A DNA stretch of 64,000 nt from Diphasiastrum complanatum. Lineage: Eukaryota > Streptophyta > Lycopodiopsida > Lycopodiales > Lycopodiaceae. The notes under the pieces are model-generated. The model saw only the letters and a list, made by a program, of their open reading frames with translations. It was not told the DNA's origin and did no database searches. Made by a program: the position numbers and the translations under genes. This document shows, piece after piece, positions 47,401 to 54,879 of this stretch (positions are counted from its first letter, which is position 1; each line of letters opens with the position of its first letter). The DNA lies in contig CM055099.1 of assembly GCA_029204225.1 (NCBI GenBank), positions 62,395,374 to 62,459,373 on the forward strand. The letters run 5' to 3'.

Positions 47401-48831
47401 CAAAATTGTTACCAAATTAACTTGCTGATTTTAGCAGTTCGACTTGTATAGCTGTTGCCAATTTTTCTGGTTAACTGGTATTTGCATCACATATCATGGT
47501 TGGGCGAATAGTATACCAACTGTGCAATTTTTGCGTACACAATGGAGAGTATGGGCATGACATCAAAGCAGCGCTTAGACTTTCACATTGAGTTGTAGAA
47601 ACAGCGACTCAAAAGTTAGTGAGGGTGCATACTTGACCAAATCCAATTTGTCTGTCAGTCTTATTGCATGCAAACAGCTGTCTAGACCATTATTTATTCA
47701 GTGGCAATGTTGAAATTTTCAAAGTGCTTGTCAAATTTCTTTGTTATAGACGCCTCATACTTGTGTGGGGGGGAGTTTATACATGTCAGAGCATAAAGTT
47801 TATGCTGTTATGGTTAGAATTTGCGACTTCTGAAGAAGTGTCAATGCACTTGATTAAACTTTGTGAAAACAAGAACATCAAAATGGAGAAAATATTGAAA
47901 GGGTATTTCTTTGTATATTTGATTTCAGTCAGTTGCATTTCCTTGAGTCCTATCATTTTTCTGTCACTTTCTGAACAAACCGCAATTCATTGAAGATATA
48001 ACTTGCAGGTTCCTTGTATTCAGGGCGTAAATTTGACAGCATCCGATCTTTTTGAATATCTTCATCAGGTTTGGTTGGCACCCCTAAGTAAAATGATAAA
48101 CTAATCACTTGATTCCAATCGGCATTCCAATCTTGTGAAAGAGGTATTGTACTGAATGTTATTCAATTTTCTGTGATCGGTGTATTAGTTTGCAGATACA
48201 AATGGTTCATCAGCTCCTCCTCCAGCAGTGTTGAGGGTATTGAACTTCAAAGCATGCAGAAGTACGTACCTTTTATCAGACAGTGCTGGTAAAATCCTAC
48301 ATTTGCAAACTCTAGAGCCGATGTGTTTAAAATATTTAGCAAACATGTTGCAGGTGCCATAATGTTTGGAGATGTTCTACTTCCAGGGGAATGCCGCCAA
48401 CTTGTAGAAGCGTTAAAACAAACATCTATGTGTTTCCAGGTATGAAAGACCAGGCTTTGTTTCTCCAGAGGAGGGTAGTCAATTCAATTTTAGATTAGGA
48501 GGCATTTGAGTTTTTGCTTTTCGGTTGATCTCTTAACAGAAGCTATAGACTTCTAAAAAATATCAAGACTTTGTGTCCGACATGACATTTACTTCAGTGT
48601 GCACATGGACGACCAACAATGGTACCTGTTATGGATCTTAATGGTTTACAAGAATGTCATTCAGTTTCTTCTGTCAATGCCACTTCTGGAACTACACACA
48701 AAAGCCTCGGTACAAGTTCCAGCAAGTGGAGAGTATCTGCTACTAAGAAAGAAAAGTGGCACGGGCTTCAATGGCAATTACCAACTTTGGAACGAAGTAT
48801 TGCACGCCTCAAAAGGGCACAAGCCATGTAA
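10540..48831 (+). CDS. MLH3: DNA mismatch repair / meiotic endonuclease MLH3 (21 exons placed)
   Basis: MLH3 pairs with MLH1 (MutL-gamma), acts in the nucleus, and nicks DNA in mismatch repair and meiotic crossover resolution (family knowledge). Exons placed from reading frame plus GT/AG sites: 10540-10665, 36162-36213, 36323-36370, 36993-37147, 37494-37551, 38682-38739, 38900-38992, 39091-39256, 39422-39437, 39695-39918, 40043-40147, 40251-40565, 41079-41276, 41872-41916, 42017-42073, 42237-42346, 46901-46930, 48009-48068, 48189-48261, 48354-48439, 48598-48831. Phases match at every junction except exon 16 to 17, where a small exon is missed or the donor differs. The order is GHKL ATPase, transducer domain, short linker, then MutL C-terminal endonuclease. 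Total is about 770 residues, shorter than Arabidopsis MLH3 (about 1170), mostly in the linker. PMS1-like identity is less likely given the closer C-terminal match to MLH3. Confidence 0.9.
10873..11329. mobile_element. GC-rich non-autonomous element (hAT-like MITE), copy 1
   Basis: A sharply GC-rich island in AT-rich intron DNA. It starts CAGGGATGCGCG and ends CGGACCCTCATGTCTG; the inverted end reads CAGACATGAGGGTCCGGGCC, sharing GGGCCGG-CGCGGG with the start. It contains several palindromic GGACGCGTCC sites and two A/T-rich spacers. The same end sequence recurs at 20586. No ORF has a known function. CAG ends suggest the hAT superfamily, but I see no clean 8-bp target duplication. Confidence 0.6.
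11435..11604 (-). pseudogene. hAT transposase 3' fragment (near-copy of 16199-16364)
   Basis: About 165 bp nearly identical to 16199-16364, including the coding stretch [17 protein letters not shown] and the adjoining intron sequence on the minus strand. Only a handful of bases differ. Because exon and intron are both kept, this is a DNA-level copy from a related hAT element rather than a processed insertion. Sequence on both sides differs from the longer copy. Confidence 0.75.
11605..11994. other. Intron sequence before the LINE
   Basis: No gene recognised. The last ~120 bp contain several GGTTTAG-like repeats (11870-11950). The LINE appears 5'-truncated close to 11995. Confidence 0.4.
11995..15066 (+). 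CDS. LINE ORF2: endonuclease (partial), reverse transcriptase and CCHC tail
   Basis: One uninterrupted frame of 1026 codons counted from an ATG at 11986; the recognisable homology begins at GDFNA (residue 7). The N-terminal part is the second half of an APE-like endonuclease, with VVDYFIGS and SDHSLLH near residue 114, so the element is 5'-truncated. RT follows, with [64 protein letters not shown] and the catalytic YADD at 555-558. A zinc knuckle CQLC-x9-H-x4-C lies at 885-903. The last 65 residues hold two motifs like PCNA-binding boxes (961-968 and 1014-1021). An open frame inside an intron suggests recent insertion. The clade is not resolved. Confidence 0.92.
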   Translation, partial: RCAGDFNARTSSRQTEFHAATDLLRLYPLDMGLDRVSQDADTPATSFGEQLITLAETHALAILNGLTQWPSSSAYTCYPHGGGHSVVDYFIGSPALISHISDFSITPPTISDHSLLHISLGHITSSLQVSCSLPTHKRIPFTQSGFTNYTTILSQLLANFPFMAPIDQQATFLSTSLLAAASSSFPTKTTSSHRSVHNRWYDAECRSLHNHVTYARSHSPATLKQCQKEYHRTTRTKKIKYLQSLCQKMINSLDSPSSSFFWKHFTRHSSTLAPIAIESWIEYATELYTTDSPPTSLSPRPDHCSLFTPDMVENAIKHAKLNKATDYDSLSVDFLKPIAHLISPYIAHVFNTAVTSGFPTAWCTNILHPILKAGDPMNVGNYRTIMIGHTLAKIYGSILQTVTGSFAETEGLHAMGQAGFRPGYSTSDQIFILRCIIEEARHRKQRIYCCFVDFRKAFDSVPRHLLFQRLSSLGFSEDTIAVIITLYERVLARFRDGSGWSSQIHSTIGVKQGCPLSPTLFALYIDDLERIIREEGGEGCPLADIIIPILLYADDVVLLSSSAAGLQSHLSALHHFCQRWGLTVNLKKTKIMVFNTNRQHMRDVIFYYDGLPIEIVTSYTYLGVLFSGPLLTFRPAATARLRKGHTALVHMERFCSTYYVQDPATRCLLFSATVSPVVLYSAETWCPDLSRDTWRDLTRIQILMLSRIIRAKPSVPHDIILAEFASPPLVVGAMFQIITFLHRVSDLDTSRYIVAALTSSCTIADQGAKHSWYRSVSALLQTWGLSALDLPNGTHAYIRQQIYRSYIRTIWSHPDPDRVKLHYYGTHLLRLDVSGLPILPVYLTQTLSFGLRYRIGQLRVSSHQLAIETGRYTDTPRLQRICQLCSLQEVEDEFHFIFRCPVYYEIRGRYHCLYRDIPLTLSSFLEYPDARCVGLLLREMYILRASLLPTLSDMDSSQAHITQFFQKRDRVDISVADFDVPVRRSKTQRVSARSSATRYSYASHKPTSRPTTTITHYFRLARS
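15067..15305 (+). repeat. LINE 3' UTR and short-repeat tail
   Basis: The 3' end after the stop. At 15255-15268 is the palindrome GTGCCCCTGGGCAC, able to form a small hairpin, followed by a tail of TAA and TTCTAA repeats at 15279-15305. LINEs with strict 3'-end recognition often end in a stem-loop plus a short microsatellite instead of poly(A). The exact end is blurred by the adjoining CT repeat. Confidence 0.6.
15304..15338. repeat. (CT)n microsatellite
   Basis: About 17 perfect CT units directly after the LINE tail; it may be part of that tail or of the insertion site. Confidence 0.9.
15457..17638 (-). pseudogene. hAT transposase (DUF659 and dimerisation domains, AT-hook tail), hAT-2
   Basis: Read right to left. 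Around 17640-17505 the DUF659 end [20 protein letters not shown] and [13 protein letters not shown] are visible. After an intron comes [20 protein letters not shown] (17404-17170). Then there is a block ending [20 protein letters not shown] (16992-16755), a block [20 protein letters not shown] (16680-16530), and the hAT dimerisation segment [19 protein letters not shown] (about 16440-16370). The final exon (16155-15457) is acidic, then rich in AT-hook-like GRGRPPGR and [11 protein letters not shown]. The exon order matches the hAT-1 transposase at 20996-24987 but the sequence is diverged. Frameshifts are present and the 5' half is absent beyond 17639, where gypsy sequence begins. Confidence 0.82.
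17639..18064 (+). pseudogene. Ty3/gypsy reverse transcriptase fragment
   Basis: Translation gives [19 protein letters not shown], then after a one-base shift near 17740 [19 protein letters not shown], the [20 protein letters not shown] block and [17 protein letters not shown]. These are RT motifs 1-4. The catalytic YIDD motif and everything to the integrase are missing: after RPYLG the sequence jumps to the start of the integrase region. The left edge abuts the truncated hAT-2. Confidence 0.9.
18039..19586 (+). CDS. Ty3/gypsy chromovirus integrase with chromodomain
   Basis: A 515-codon open frame. After an acidic lead-in derived from the deletion junction, the integrase HHCC finger is at H95, H102, C132, C135. 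The DDE core has D165 (MDFIVGLP), D226 (SDRDSKFTG) and E262 (QTERVNQVL). The GPY/F module follows ([20 protein letters not shown]). The last ~50 residues form a chromodomain ([20 protein letters not shown]). Chromodomains direct chromovirus integration to chromatin marks. The upstream pol is deleted, so the element cannot move by itself although this frame is intact. The stop is followed by the polypurine tract AAGGGGGAGGGAG (19585-19597). Confidence 0.93.
   Translation: MSSDHTWVSPRAGASSSKNTAASVEDDDESEYTSSNDVEDSEPVLPKQTPVVEGQLTQGFKWKQYSIQDEYLLYRDRVCVPNSEDYREQVLYECHDNPSAGHPGIQKTYELLRRQFFWPSMKKDVHQYVTSCQKCQVNKAERLKAGGLLHPLEIPAGKWESISMDFIVGLPKTQKGNDAIWVTVDRLTKMAHFIPTKTTVRAPELARLFVDGLFKLYGLPSGIVSDRDSKFTGNFWRAVFHHLHTKLNMSTTDHPQTDGQTERVNQVLEDMLRAYVSKKQTNWEEYLSILEFAYNSTKHSATGYSPFMLMYGFQPRSPTVVGFKQEKVEAAKKFLEDLNQMIEHAKRSIRQSQDRARHYVDLHRRDVQFSTGEKVYLRVPVDSKTLKSGVCAKLSPRYCGPFTISRRLGEVTYELELPHNSKVFPVFHVSQLRKALTRSNNLVGDSVLVLPLDPQQPPHEPEEILDSRETQTRHTLYREYLVKWNDQPVENATWERGSVLRKIFPDFVLEDQDGS
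19598..20404 (+). repeat. 3' LTR of the gypsy chromovirus (right end uncertain)
   Basis: Begins TGTTACGAGCTCGTAACC immediately after the polypurine tract. It contains a possible TATA box at about 19882 (CTCTATATCAGGG). The pyrimidine-rich part from 19989 holds a (TC)n run of about 54 bp (to 20042) and (CA)n runs near 20043-20062 and 20242-20290. No second LTR is present, so the right border is inferred from the start of the MITE near 20407. Long ORFs here are translations of the dinucleotide repeats. Confidence 0.6.
20407..20586. mobile_element. GC-rich non-autonomous element (hAT-like MITE), copy 2
   Basis: A 180-bp relative of 10873-11329: it starts CAGGGCCCAGACGCG, ends CGGACCCTCATGTCTG, and has two GGACGCGTCC palindromes around a GGGGTC inverted pair. 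A/T homopolymers split it. The shared ends define a family; internal lengths differ. Confidence 0.6.
20996..24987 (+). pseudogene. hAT-1 transposase (BED finger, DUF659, hAT dimerisation, AT-hook tail)
   Basis: Exons by frame and GT/AG sites: 20996-22565, 22680-23025, 23118-23260, 23363-24987. A BED-type finger (CRYC near residue 30, RLKGHLLDA) is followed by the DUF659 core, with [13 protein letters not shown] and [13 protein letters not shown]. The dimerisation domain is [19 protein letters not shown]. Then comes a long Pro/Gly-rich acidic tail with AT-hooks KRPGRPKG and RRGRPRR. It is broken by two in-frame TAG stops (21077-21079, and 21836-21838 where the family has a tryptophan after MSDG), one-base shifts near 21900 and 23500, and another near 24560. 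It would cut and paste the hAT element when intact. Confidence 0.88.
24999..26243 (-). repeat. 3' LTR of the young LTR element
   Basis: On + it starts TGTAGCGCAGGC and ends GCTTTACAACA, giving TG...CA on either strand. Comparing it by eye with 28834-30078 at a constant offset of 3835 bases I found no difference. Near its + strand right end (U3 in the element's own direction) there are eight GGCGCC palindromes between 26098 and 26212. Confidence 0.93.
27577..28077. repeat. Tandem duplication, ~250-bp unit, two copies
   Basis: Both copies contain CCATGCTCAGTGAGTTTCAG and the same downstream text through AAATCCGCC; they differ by a 2-base indel and several substitutions. Confidence 0.85.
28358..28743 (-). 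repeat. Five spaced GTGCT...AGCAC hairpin repeats in the retroelement leader
   Basis: Units at 28358-28380, 28470-28494, 28563-28586, 28645-28668 and 28722-28743 follow the pattern GTGCTT-CAC...GGCAGCAC. Each can pair GTGCT with AGCAC; the second is imperfect. They lie just downstream of the primer site in the direction of transcription, where packaging and dimerisation signals usually sit. Confidence 0.6.
28820..28831 (-). promoter_or_regulatory. Primer binding site, initiator-Met tRNA
   Basis: Minus strand TGGTATCAGAGC, complementary to the 3' end of plant initiator tRNA-Met, two bases inside the 5' LTR. Confidence 0.9.
28834..30078 (-). repeat. 5' LTR of the young LTR element
   Basis: Same length and apparently the same sequence as 24999-26243. 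It is followed by the duplicated target CTCTG and by resumed hAT-1 sequence. Confidence 0.93.
30596..30961 (-). pseudogene. hAT-1 second gene: charged coiled-coil protein, function unknown
   Basis: Read right to left from an ATG at 30961: [20 protein letters not shown], then a Lys/Arg/Glu-rich helix ([20 protein letters not shown]) and a Pro-rich stretch. The frame breaks at about 30735 and resumes as [20 protein letters not shown], then an acidic end ESVEDQ before TGA at 30596-30598. It lies inside hAT-1, converging on the transposase gene. A TATA-like GATAAATAGG (minus strand, near 31141-31132) is about 170 bp upstream. I do not recognise the family. It could be an accessory protein of the transposon or a captured host exon. 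Confidence 0.5.
31140..31380. repeat. Subterminal repeat block of hAT-1
   Basis: A unit of about 100 bp occurs at least twice, built from CCATGTG, CTGTACCTGCCCC and TCTCCCATTGG...GGTCTGCTCA. Related units reappear in both arms of the derivative at 31564-32413, which ties that element to hAT-1. Confidence 0.65.
31564..32413. mobile_element. 850-bp foldback derivative of hAT-1
   Basis: The left end is CATAGTGGCACGTGGTACCG and the inverted right end CATAGTACCCCATGGTACCA, both hAT-1-like, with ATATATAT on both sides as an 8-bp duplication (in an AT repeat). The arms are inverted: 31766-31866 (CACTGTGGGAGAGCAGACC... and AAATCCGGACAGGTACACCG) pairs with 32092-32205. Between the arms, 32034-32093 is a near-copy of hAT-1 transposase exon sequence 22459-22518. 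There is no complete ORF. Confidence 0.8.
32414..32462. repeat. (TA)n microsatellite
   Basis: Nearly pure TA repeat immediately beside the right end of the foldback element. The hAT ends in this window all sit in AT repeats. Confidence 0.9.
32463..32942. other. MLH3 intron 1 sequence between elements
   Basis: No gene or repeat recognised. The last five bases (GCAAT) are one copy of the next element's target duplication. Confidence 0.5.
32943..33403 (-). repeat. 3' LTR of the 32943-35627 element
   Basis: 461 bp, TG...CA ends, containing a (GAA)n run at about 32995-33030. Its last 150 bp match 35480-35627 with two or three differences. Confidence 0.85.
33591..34754 (-). CDS. 387-codon ORF with gag-like N-terminus, otherwise unknown
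   Basis: Starts [20 protein letters not shown] and continues [17 protein letters not shown] and [15 protein letters not shown], the pattern of the copia gag start (G.NY..W...... and ...AWE.L...Y). After about residue 75 it stops resembling gag: no zinc knuckle, protease, integrase or RT is visible, and the rest is low in recognisable motifs. The frame is open over its whole length. It may be a rearranged gag or filler sequence read by chance after codon 75. Confidence 0.5.
   Translation of the reverse strand: MARDLGAIRTCSGEDMLDGTNYSSWSCKLRFCIDVMIKILLVTRSILYHLRFCKTSKSAWETLLKMYRIKDSSSCFLLSSSSSLKVEGQSHAKFDHCLSTSTSLHRNVGMVKHSSSLEPFVANDACISEELYEQASQDNVLEKVEIKHSLKPFCTNGGGEKIMSISTLVQSGVLLDYLGVQSGKLLVFFLKMVDTRFSHSLLIIFSLCYIVSILLCIGNGLRKVFGQQGPHLEHFGQQSVGDFVAVGQPATVSCWLSESLRDSKASFYLGGNTHASPKSVPYADFHVLMLTSYDDGVVLPSVGEQIIDSKIREDVMVKEYHTLLYVSCGKKTYGIMWEPLMDCKSIFRLVAGFLVTYFGWSMLVFTFRLDATALRILHLFYIEHDWG
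35480..35627 (-). repeat. 5' LTR remnant of the 32943-35627 element
   Basis: Matches the end of the left LTR from TACTACTGGACC to TTCTAACA and is followed by the target repeat GCAAT. Confidence 0.85.
35633..36161 (+). other. Right end of MLH3 intron 1
   Basis: Single-copy-looking intron sequence ending in the acceptor TATCTCTGCAG before exon 2. No other feature is visible. Confidence 0.6.
36162..40565 (+). CDS. MLH3: MLH3 exons 2-12: ATPase, transducer domain and linker
   Basis: Exon 2 ends in VEDN and exon 3 adds GSGI, the DxGxGI ATP-binding motif. Exons 3-4 give GEWH|ATSK and [18 protein letters not shown], the ATP-lid motifs; W stands where MutL proteins have R. Exons 5-6 carry [20 protein letters not shown]. 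Exons 7-11 form the transducer domain, ending in [20 protein letters not shown]. Exon 9 is only 16 nt (39422-39437) and is needed to read [20 protein letters not shown] in frame. Exon 12 (40251-40565) is a Ser/His/Gln-rich linker. Its acceptor is uncertain: TGTTTAG at 40239 fits the consensus better but gives the wrong phase, so I chose CAAGAG|GATG. Confidence 0.88.
40566..41078 (+). other. MLH3 intron 12
   Basis: No coding block recognised. The linker of this MLH3 is short, so an extra exon could be hidden here, but I see none in phase. Confidence 0.5.
41079..42346 (+). CDS. MLH3: MLH3 exons 13-16: start of the MutL endonuclease domain
   Basis: Exon 13 (41079-41276) gives [20 protein letters not shown] and ends IIIMIDQ. 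Exon 14 (41872-41916) continues [15 protein letters not shown]. The junction forms [12 protein letters not shown], the DQHAx2Ex4E metal-binding motif of endonuclease-competent MutL proteins, with all key residues present. Exon 15 gives [19 protein letters not shown], and exon 16 gives [19 protein letters not shown] as in plant MLH3. With the good donor AAAAA|GTATGC at 42347, exon 16 ends in phase 2. Confidence 0.9.
42470..44690 (-). pseudogene. Ty3/gypsy relic in MLH3 intron 16
   Basis: Minus-strand fragments in the right order. RT at 44684-44478 reads [20 protein letters not shown] then [13 protein letters not shown]. RNase H at 43861-43667 reads [20 protein letters not shown] then [12 protein letters not shown]. 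Integrase remnants follow at about 43250-43080 ([22 protein letters not shown]). Many stops and frameshifts. The stretch 42470-42960 is probably an old LTR (it precedes AGGGGGCGTTATGG, a polypurine-like run on the minus strand), but I could not find its partner. Confidence 0.8.
44691..46900. other. MLH3 intron 16, palindrome-bearing AT-rich stretch
   Basis: No gene recognised. Between about 44700 and 45660 there are repeated short palindromes of the type GCATGCCGGCATGC and GCACACTGGCGTGC, most followed by TAAGTGA or AAGTGATTCAGCC. The rest is AT-rich intron without visible structure. Confidence 0.5.
46901..48831 (+). CDS. MLH3: MLH3 exons 17-21: end of the endonuclease domain
   Basis: Exon 17 (46901-46930, 30 nt) reads [10 protein letters not shown] and joins exon 18 [20 protein letters not shown], matching the TL-AVPCI block of plant MLH3. 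Exon 19 gives [10 protein letters not shown], exon 20 [20 protein letters not shown], exon 21 [14 protein letters not shown]. The ACR and C-HGRP metal-site motifs are therefore present. It ends [14 protein letters not shown] with TAA at 48829-48831. The donor of exon 17 (GTCATC) is weak, and the link back to exon 16 is out of phase. Confidence 0.87.
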
Positions 48832-49066
48832 TTGTCTTCAGCAGCAAGGAGCTTATGTGAGGAATTTGTACTTTAGTGCAACATTAGGGCAAATGTGCTA
48901 CTTCTTTACTTTTGTGGGACTCTTTAAGTTGATGGGTCCACACAATGGCTGGGGTTTTTCCTTGGCTTTCACATGTACCTCATAGATTAGAGCTCTCACT
49001 ATGTGTCATCACACGATTTGCAGTCAATTGACTGAATGTACACTGCCATCACTTCTGTTGTATTGC

Positions 49067-49072
49067 AATAAA
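49067..49072 (+). terminator. MLH3: Poly(A) signal for MLH3
   Basis: AATAAA 235 bp after the stop codon, in a T/G-rich context; a plausible 3' end for the transcript. Confidence 0.5.
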
Positions 49073-52000
49073 GGGCATCTTACATAACCCTTTGAAAAGG
49101 AAACAAAATCTCTTGTGTTTCTGTTCTGCATTGGTTAACACCTTCGAGCAAAATTGAGATGCTAGAAAGGTTGCACAGATACTGTTGAAGTATGTAAGAG
49201 AACAGCAAATTAGCATGCAATATGAATGAAATCATAGAGCCATCAGCATCTGAAAGTTCTGCTTGTGATTTTGACACGCTTCACTGCAGCGTGCACATTC
49301 AGGGCTTAGCTGAAATGTCGCTTTGGCTTGTCATAAAACCTGCTTGCTGTTCTCTCAAATAAAGATGTTTTAATTCTTAGCACTCTCCTCCAACAGGGGC
49401 ATTTAATTAGTTATCTCTATGAGTATAGCAAGTTTTTGTACTCGAAAAATGCTCATCATGGCAATCACCAAGCAACATATGAAATGTCTCTTTTCAGTGT
49501 ATGAAACTATGTAAGTTACTTTTTTGAAGACACCATTATAAAAGAATATAACCAAAGTGGAAAAATTTGCTCAATTATCTGACGTTTCATACACTCACAA
49601 AAGACATAAAGCTTAGCTGCAAAGGCAGGAATAATACAAAAATCAACCTGTATTCAAAACACAGCATCTAAATAGAGATATTTCATATAAATGGAGATGA
49701 TGTTGTGAATATTGGAAGTGAGAACCAATAGATTGTTGCAACGATTATTATGTTTTTCTTTGCATCATTAATGCGTTGACATACATATCACATTAAACAT
49801 TTATTGTTTCTTCAACTGTGGTTGAACATGTTTTGGTTCACGTCTAGCTCTTTGACTTGAGAAACACGTAGTACAGATGCTTGTAGGGGACATACTTAGT
49901 TAATGACATATTTCTAATAAAATTAGAATGCGGCTCACAACTTATGTTGATTGGCTGCTATTGCTATCAAAGCTCTCGATTCTATAAATCTCACATCATT
50001 ACTTTAATTTCTATCAACCTACTACTATGCAATTTAGACTAAATCCTTTATCAATTCTCTCCTTGGTAGCAATAGAAACACCTGATTTCCATTTTGCCAA
50101 ATGACATAAGATCTCCTACATGCTGTTGTTCGGAGTTAACATTTTGGTTTGCAATGCCTTATTTTGCATTGTGATTGGGGAACATGGTGGATGCTGGATT
50201 TTTTGAACCTGTTTTGGTCTCTAAAATGTAATAATTCCTAAGCCAATTTTGTGCTTGTTTGAAGGAACCAACTTTTTCCCAATGTTACAATGTTTTCTTG
50301 TCCATTGACCATGTGCATCTGACATTGTTAGCATGGAATCACATGAATCAATCTGTTCACCAAGGACGTATTTTACCAAAAATAACATGAAACCTCTATC
50401 CACAAATTTCATTCCTTGACATTTTATGCGACTCCCGATAGTGACCTTGTGTATAGCCCACAATTTATCATGGATAATGTATTTTTGCAAATTTGAGGTA
50501 CTTTGTAGATGTGAAGAGGAAGCAATATTTGAAAATAAACTTGACAGAATGTTCTTTTGACTATTTCCAAGAGGATCATTATATAAACCTTCGCATTTTT
50601 CAAATGTTTTAGAATCGTATTTGTGTATTGTATGAATGGTAATCCAATTTGCTTGTGCTTCATCAGCCATAAGTTCTTTTAATAGAACGGGTATTCCATA
50701 TATCTAGACCCTACACGATTTGCCATAATAAAATTTAAATTTTAACATCTTGCACCTTCATCTTACAAGTTGCAATAGTTTGCATAGATTGAATCATGAA
50801 AAAAATGACCTTCTGTTATTGGTTGTTGGCTCTAATGTTGAGAGCACTAGATTCGTCCATGCCACTGTGGTTAATCCCCAACAACAATTTTTCGGATATA
50901 ATGTTCATGATAATTTGTTTTTGAATTGTGAATTGATTTTTTTTTAATTTTTTTTTTTTGATGGAAGTGGTATTTGTCAAGCTCCTAAGCATATCCTTAG
51001 CGGATAATCTAGCTAAATAAGATACTCCTTCCCCAATCTTGTCATCATGGTATTGTGTATTGCCATTCTTGTATACAAAGACATCATTAGAAAGACAAAT
51101 AACATATTTTTGCTTGGCAAACCTTAGTGCAAATTGGAGCAATGTCAGTGGTCATCGTGAAGGCATTAAATGTGCATGCATTGGATGGCACTTGGTTCAT
51201 ACTATATTGAAATTATAGTTTCCAGTAAAATTTGATGTATTTTTTGTCCCAAAAGATTATAGATAAACATATTGGGTTGTTGCAATTGAAACCAACACCA
51301 CATTCACATAGCCTTATTGTTCCAATAGAACCCTGTATGGTACTTATATTTGAACCCTATGTGTCCATCAAAGACATGTTTCATGCCTTCCATACTTTAG
51401 ATTCTTGATGGTGGAAGCTCAAATGCAACATTGTCACTTTCTTGGTAAGTCAGAAACCTTGAATGTTGCTCCACACAATTCAAATTTTTACATATTTTAC
51501 TAGATAATAAAAGATTTATCACAAATCACAAACACTTGGATTAATTAGTGGTTGAACGTCAACTTGTGTCATCATCACGACATCCACCAACCTTAATCAG
51601 ACTGTTGTTACTAGAAGTAGTTTCAAGAGTGCAATCCACCAAGAGAAACAACCACAAAAAATCCTAATTTCTACCATAAAATAGTGAGTGTAGAGAATGT
51701 GACTTGCATGTTTGTACAAAAAGAATATGAAATGTGCCTTGCTTAATGGTGTTTGTAGTCGTATTCAAATGAAATGGTAAAAGTTGTTGGATTTCAACGA
51801 TCAAGTCGAAATCCACATGTTAATGTGCTTCCTACAAGTGTAAATACTTAGGAAGTTTCAAGTTCTAGACAGAAGATCAAAACTGAGAATCAAAATTTAG
51901 TTCAACATTGAGAATCAAAATCTATTTTGATTTTTTGGCTTGGATCGATGGGTCAAATTGACTCGGATTCTATTTCGATGTCTATTTTGACCCATGTGTT

Positions 52001-53009
52001 ATCTCAATCCCTAAGGTCAAAATAAAGAAATCAACCCTATGTATATTGCAATCCAAAGAATCGACTATCATCTATTTCGACCCAGGTCACTATCTCACAT
52101 CGATCCAAGGATGATGTTAACAATTATCTACTATGTACATAAGTGATTAAGCTTCAAAACAATGGCTATCTACTATAGGATAGATTAGGTAGTAGTAGCT
52201 AGTCACTTGTAATCATCTATCAGTACTTAATCACTCCTATGAAGTAAAGACAATTGCAAGCTTTTGCACTTTAGATCAACTATTGATTGAAAACCAAGAT
52301 CAATGTCAAAATCTAAGGCAAAGAGGCAAATCTACCTGCATACATTCATAACCAAAAGTGTTTCACACGTGTGGCAGCTCATCATGAAAAAACCAATGCA
52401 AAATAAGCTCCTCTCCTCATGTAGAGAGAGAATAGACCAATTTTGCACTTTGGTAGAGAGAGAGAAAATACACACAAAATTGAGAGATCTCCAAATTGAG
52501 TCAAAAACTCACATTAGATTAATGAAGGGAATGAAAGTACATATAGAAACTCGTGGAGATCCATGCTTGATTCCTATTGAACCCCTTAAACATAGCCTCT
52601 CTAATCCTATTGGATGAGTGATTCATCGTTCCTAGCTTTTGATTGGACCCTTCCAACAAATCTCTCTCTCATGATTGGACACTTTGACTTTTTCCACCAC
52701 ATAGGGTGCATCACTCATCAAACCTAAACTTGACATGTGTAAGCAACCTAACTAGCTCGAGTTACATCACAATTGGCTTTTGGCCTACTCATGACAAAAC
52801 ATGTGTACTTGACCATTTGACCTCTAAAGCCAAAATTGGCCCTATCACTTAGTGACACCAAGATGCTTGACTAGCAATCTTTATGACACCCCTAAAGTCA
52901 ACATTATAAACTAATTTCACATGTGGGAACATGCTCCACACATGTGAAATGTACTCACAAACATAAAATCATTAAATAACCAAGATAGATTTTTGACAAT
53001 TTTTCACAC
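49073..53009. other. Intergenic, no gene recognised
   Basis: AT-rich sequence. Minus ORFs at 50221-50670 (149 codons) and 50816-51142 (108 codons) and a + ORF at 52303-52617 (104 codons) have no motif I know. The right end, TTTTTCACA at 53001-53009, followed by CTCCTCAAAAAA, looks like the end of a minus-strand copia LTR next to its polypurine tract (TTTTTTGAGGAG|TGTGAAAA). The far LTR border is not visible. Confidence 0.45.
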
Positions 53010-53131
53010 TCCTCAAAAAATAGCTTGGTAAGGTACTAGATCAATCAAGGAGTTTGTGAAACTTTTTTAGTGGATCCTTTGGTATGCATGTGAAGTAAAG
53101 ATCAGCCAAGGGATCCATCATAGCATCACCC

Positions 53132-53866
53132 TCACCAAATCGATGATAAGATTTCTTTGGTAGAAATCATTTGCCAACACCTTTGAAGAGCATTCCACCA
53201 ATTTGCCACTATATCCATGTGCTTCCTCCATGCTTGATGATGATCTTTGATTTGAAAGTACCATTTGCATGAAGACGGCTGCACCATGTAGAAAATTAGA
53301 GGCTTCCATGCCTCATAAAGATCACAAAGATCATAGAGATCAAGATCATAAGATGTGCAAAAGTATTGATTATCAAGATTAAGCATACTAGCTTGACTAG
53401 TCCACATACTATGAACTTTATCCACGATGGATCTAATCTTGAAATCAAATGCAATCTTGATCTTCTTGAGGCTAAACACATGCTCAAGGATGTAAGTGTT
53501 CTCTTTGGATGCTTCACTTAATCTCAATAGAAGTTTACAAAATGCCTCATAACATGTAAAAACATGAATTTTCAAACTATGAGCATCAAACTCATTCTTG
53601 CTCTTACAAGATCTAAGAGCATACTTTTGATGATAAAATATCTTGATTTTAAAGTGTTTTGGAAACATATCTAAGCTATCAATGAGAAGAAATATGTCCA
53701 TACAATAGGCATCATCCAGAACTAGAATTGCCTTACATGAATTTTGAGATGTAGAAATCTCGATAAAGCAAAATAGTACATCAACTAATGGAAGAGAAGC
53801 ATAAGTGAGAATGTTAGAGCGGATACCACCTGAAACTTGCCTCTCTTTACCATAAGACTTTGCCAT
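53132..53866 (-). CDS. 244-codon ORF of unknown function, probably retroelement-derived
   Basis: Starts MAKSYGKERQVSGGIRSNIL and ends CWQMISTKEILSSIW. I recognise no domain. It lies just upstream (in its own direction) of the polypurine-like tract and LTR end at 53009-53021. It is cut on its other side by the 53872 element, so it is probably the 3' coding part of a minus-strand LTR element. It ends at the five bases (CCATC) duplicated by that insertion. Confidence 0.35.
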   Translation of the reverse strand: MAKSYGKERQVSGGIRSNILTYASLPLVDVLFCFIEISTSQNSCKAILVLDDAYCMDIFLLIDSLDMFPKHFKIKIFYHQKYALRSCKSKNEFDAHSLKIHVFTCYEAFCKLLLRLSEASKENTYILEHVFSLKKIKIAFDFKIRSIVDKVHSMWTSQASMLNLDNQYFCTSYDLDLYDLCDLYEAWKPLIFYMVQPSSCKWYFQIKDHHQAWRKHMDIVANWWNALQRCWQMISTKEILSSIW

Positions 53867-53871
53867 CCATC

Positions 53872-54525
<654 letters not shown>

Positions 54526-54526
54526 G

Positions 54527-54544
54527 TGGCGCCGTTGCCGGGGA
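54527..54544 (+). promoter_or_regulatory. Primer binding site, tRNA-Asp
   Basis: TGGCGCCGTTGCCGGGGA, complementary over 18 bases to the 3' end of plant tRNA-Asp (family knowledge), one base after the LTR. This primer is used by several plant gypsy lineages. Confidence 0.9.
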
Positions 54545-54879
54545 GCGTCACACACTCGTTTCGCCGCATAGCTTTCTCACTCTTCCTCTTTTCCTCTATC
54601 TCTCTCTTTCTTCTCTCTCATCATCCTTTTTCATTAAAAAAAATCGAATTTTAAGGGTAGAATAGTGTGAGTAGTGTTAGTTTTTGCCGTTTTTTTCGTG
54701 ATTTTTTTGTTTGTTTGCACTGTAGGGAGATATTGTAGGGTGGTAGGATCAGATCCAAGCACCCAATCCCTTCGTTAATCCATAAAATCCATAAAAATCA
54801 GTAAAAAAGCTCAAAATCTATTTTTGGATGGAAAAAGAGAGCCAAAATTCCATCAGATTTTGATTTCTCAAAAACCAGC

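Noticed and set aside
50221-50670. 149-codon minus ORF as a host gene
   Set aside because: No motif, no convincing splice or promoter context, and surrounding frames are stop-rich; left as unassigned.
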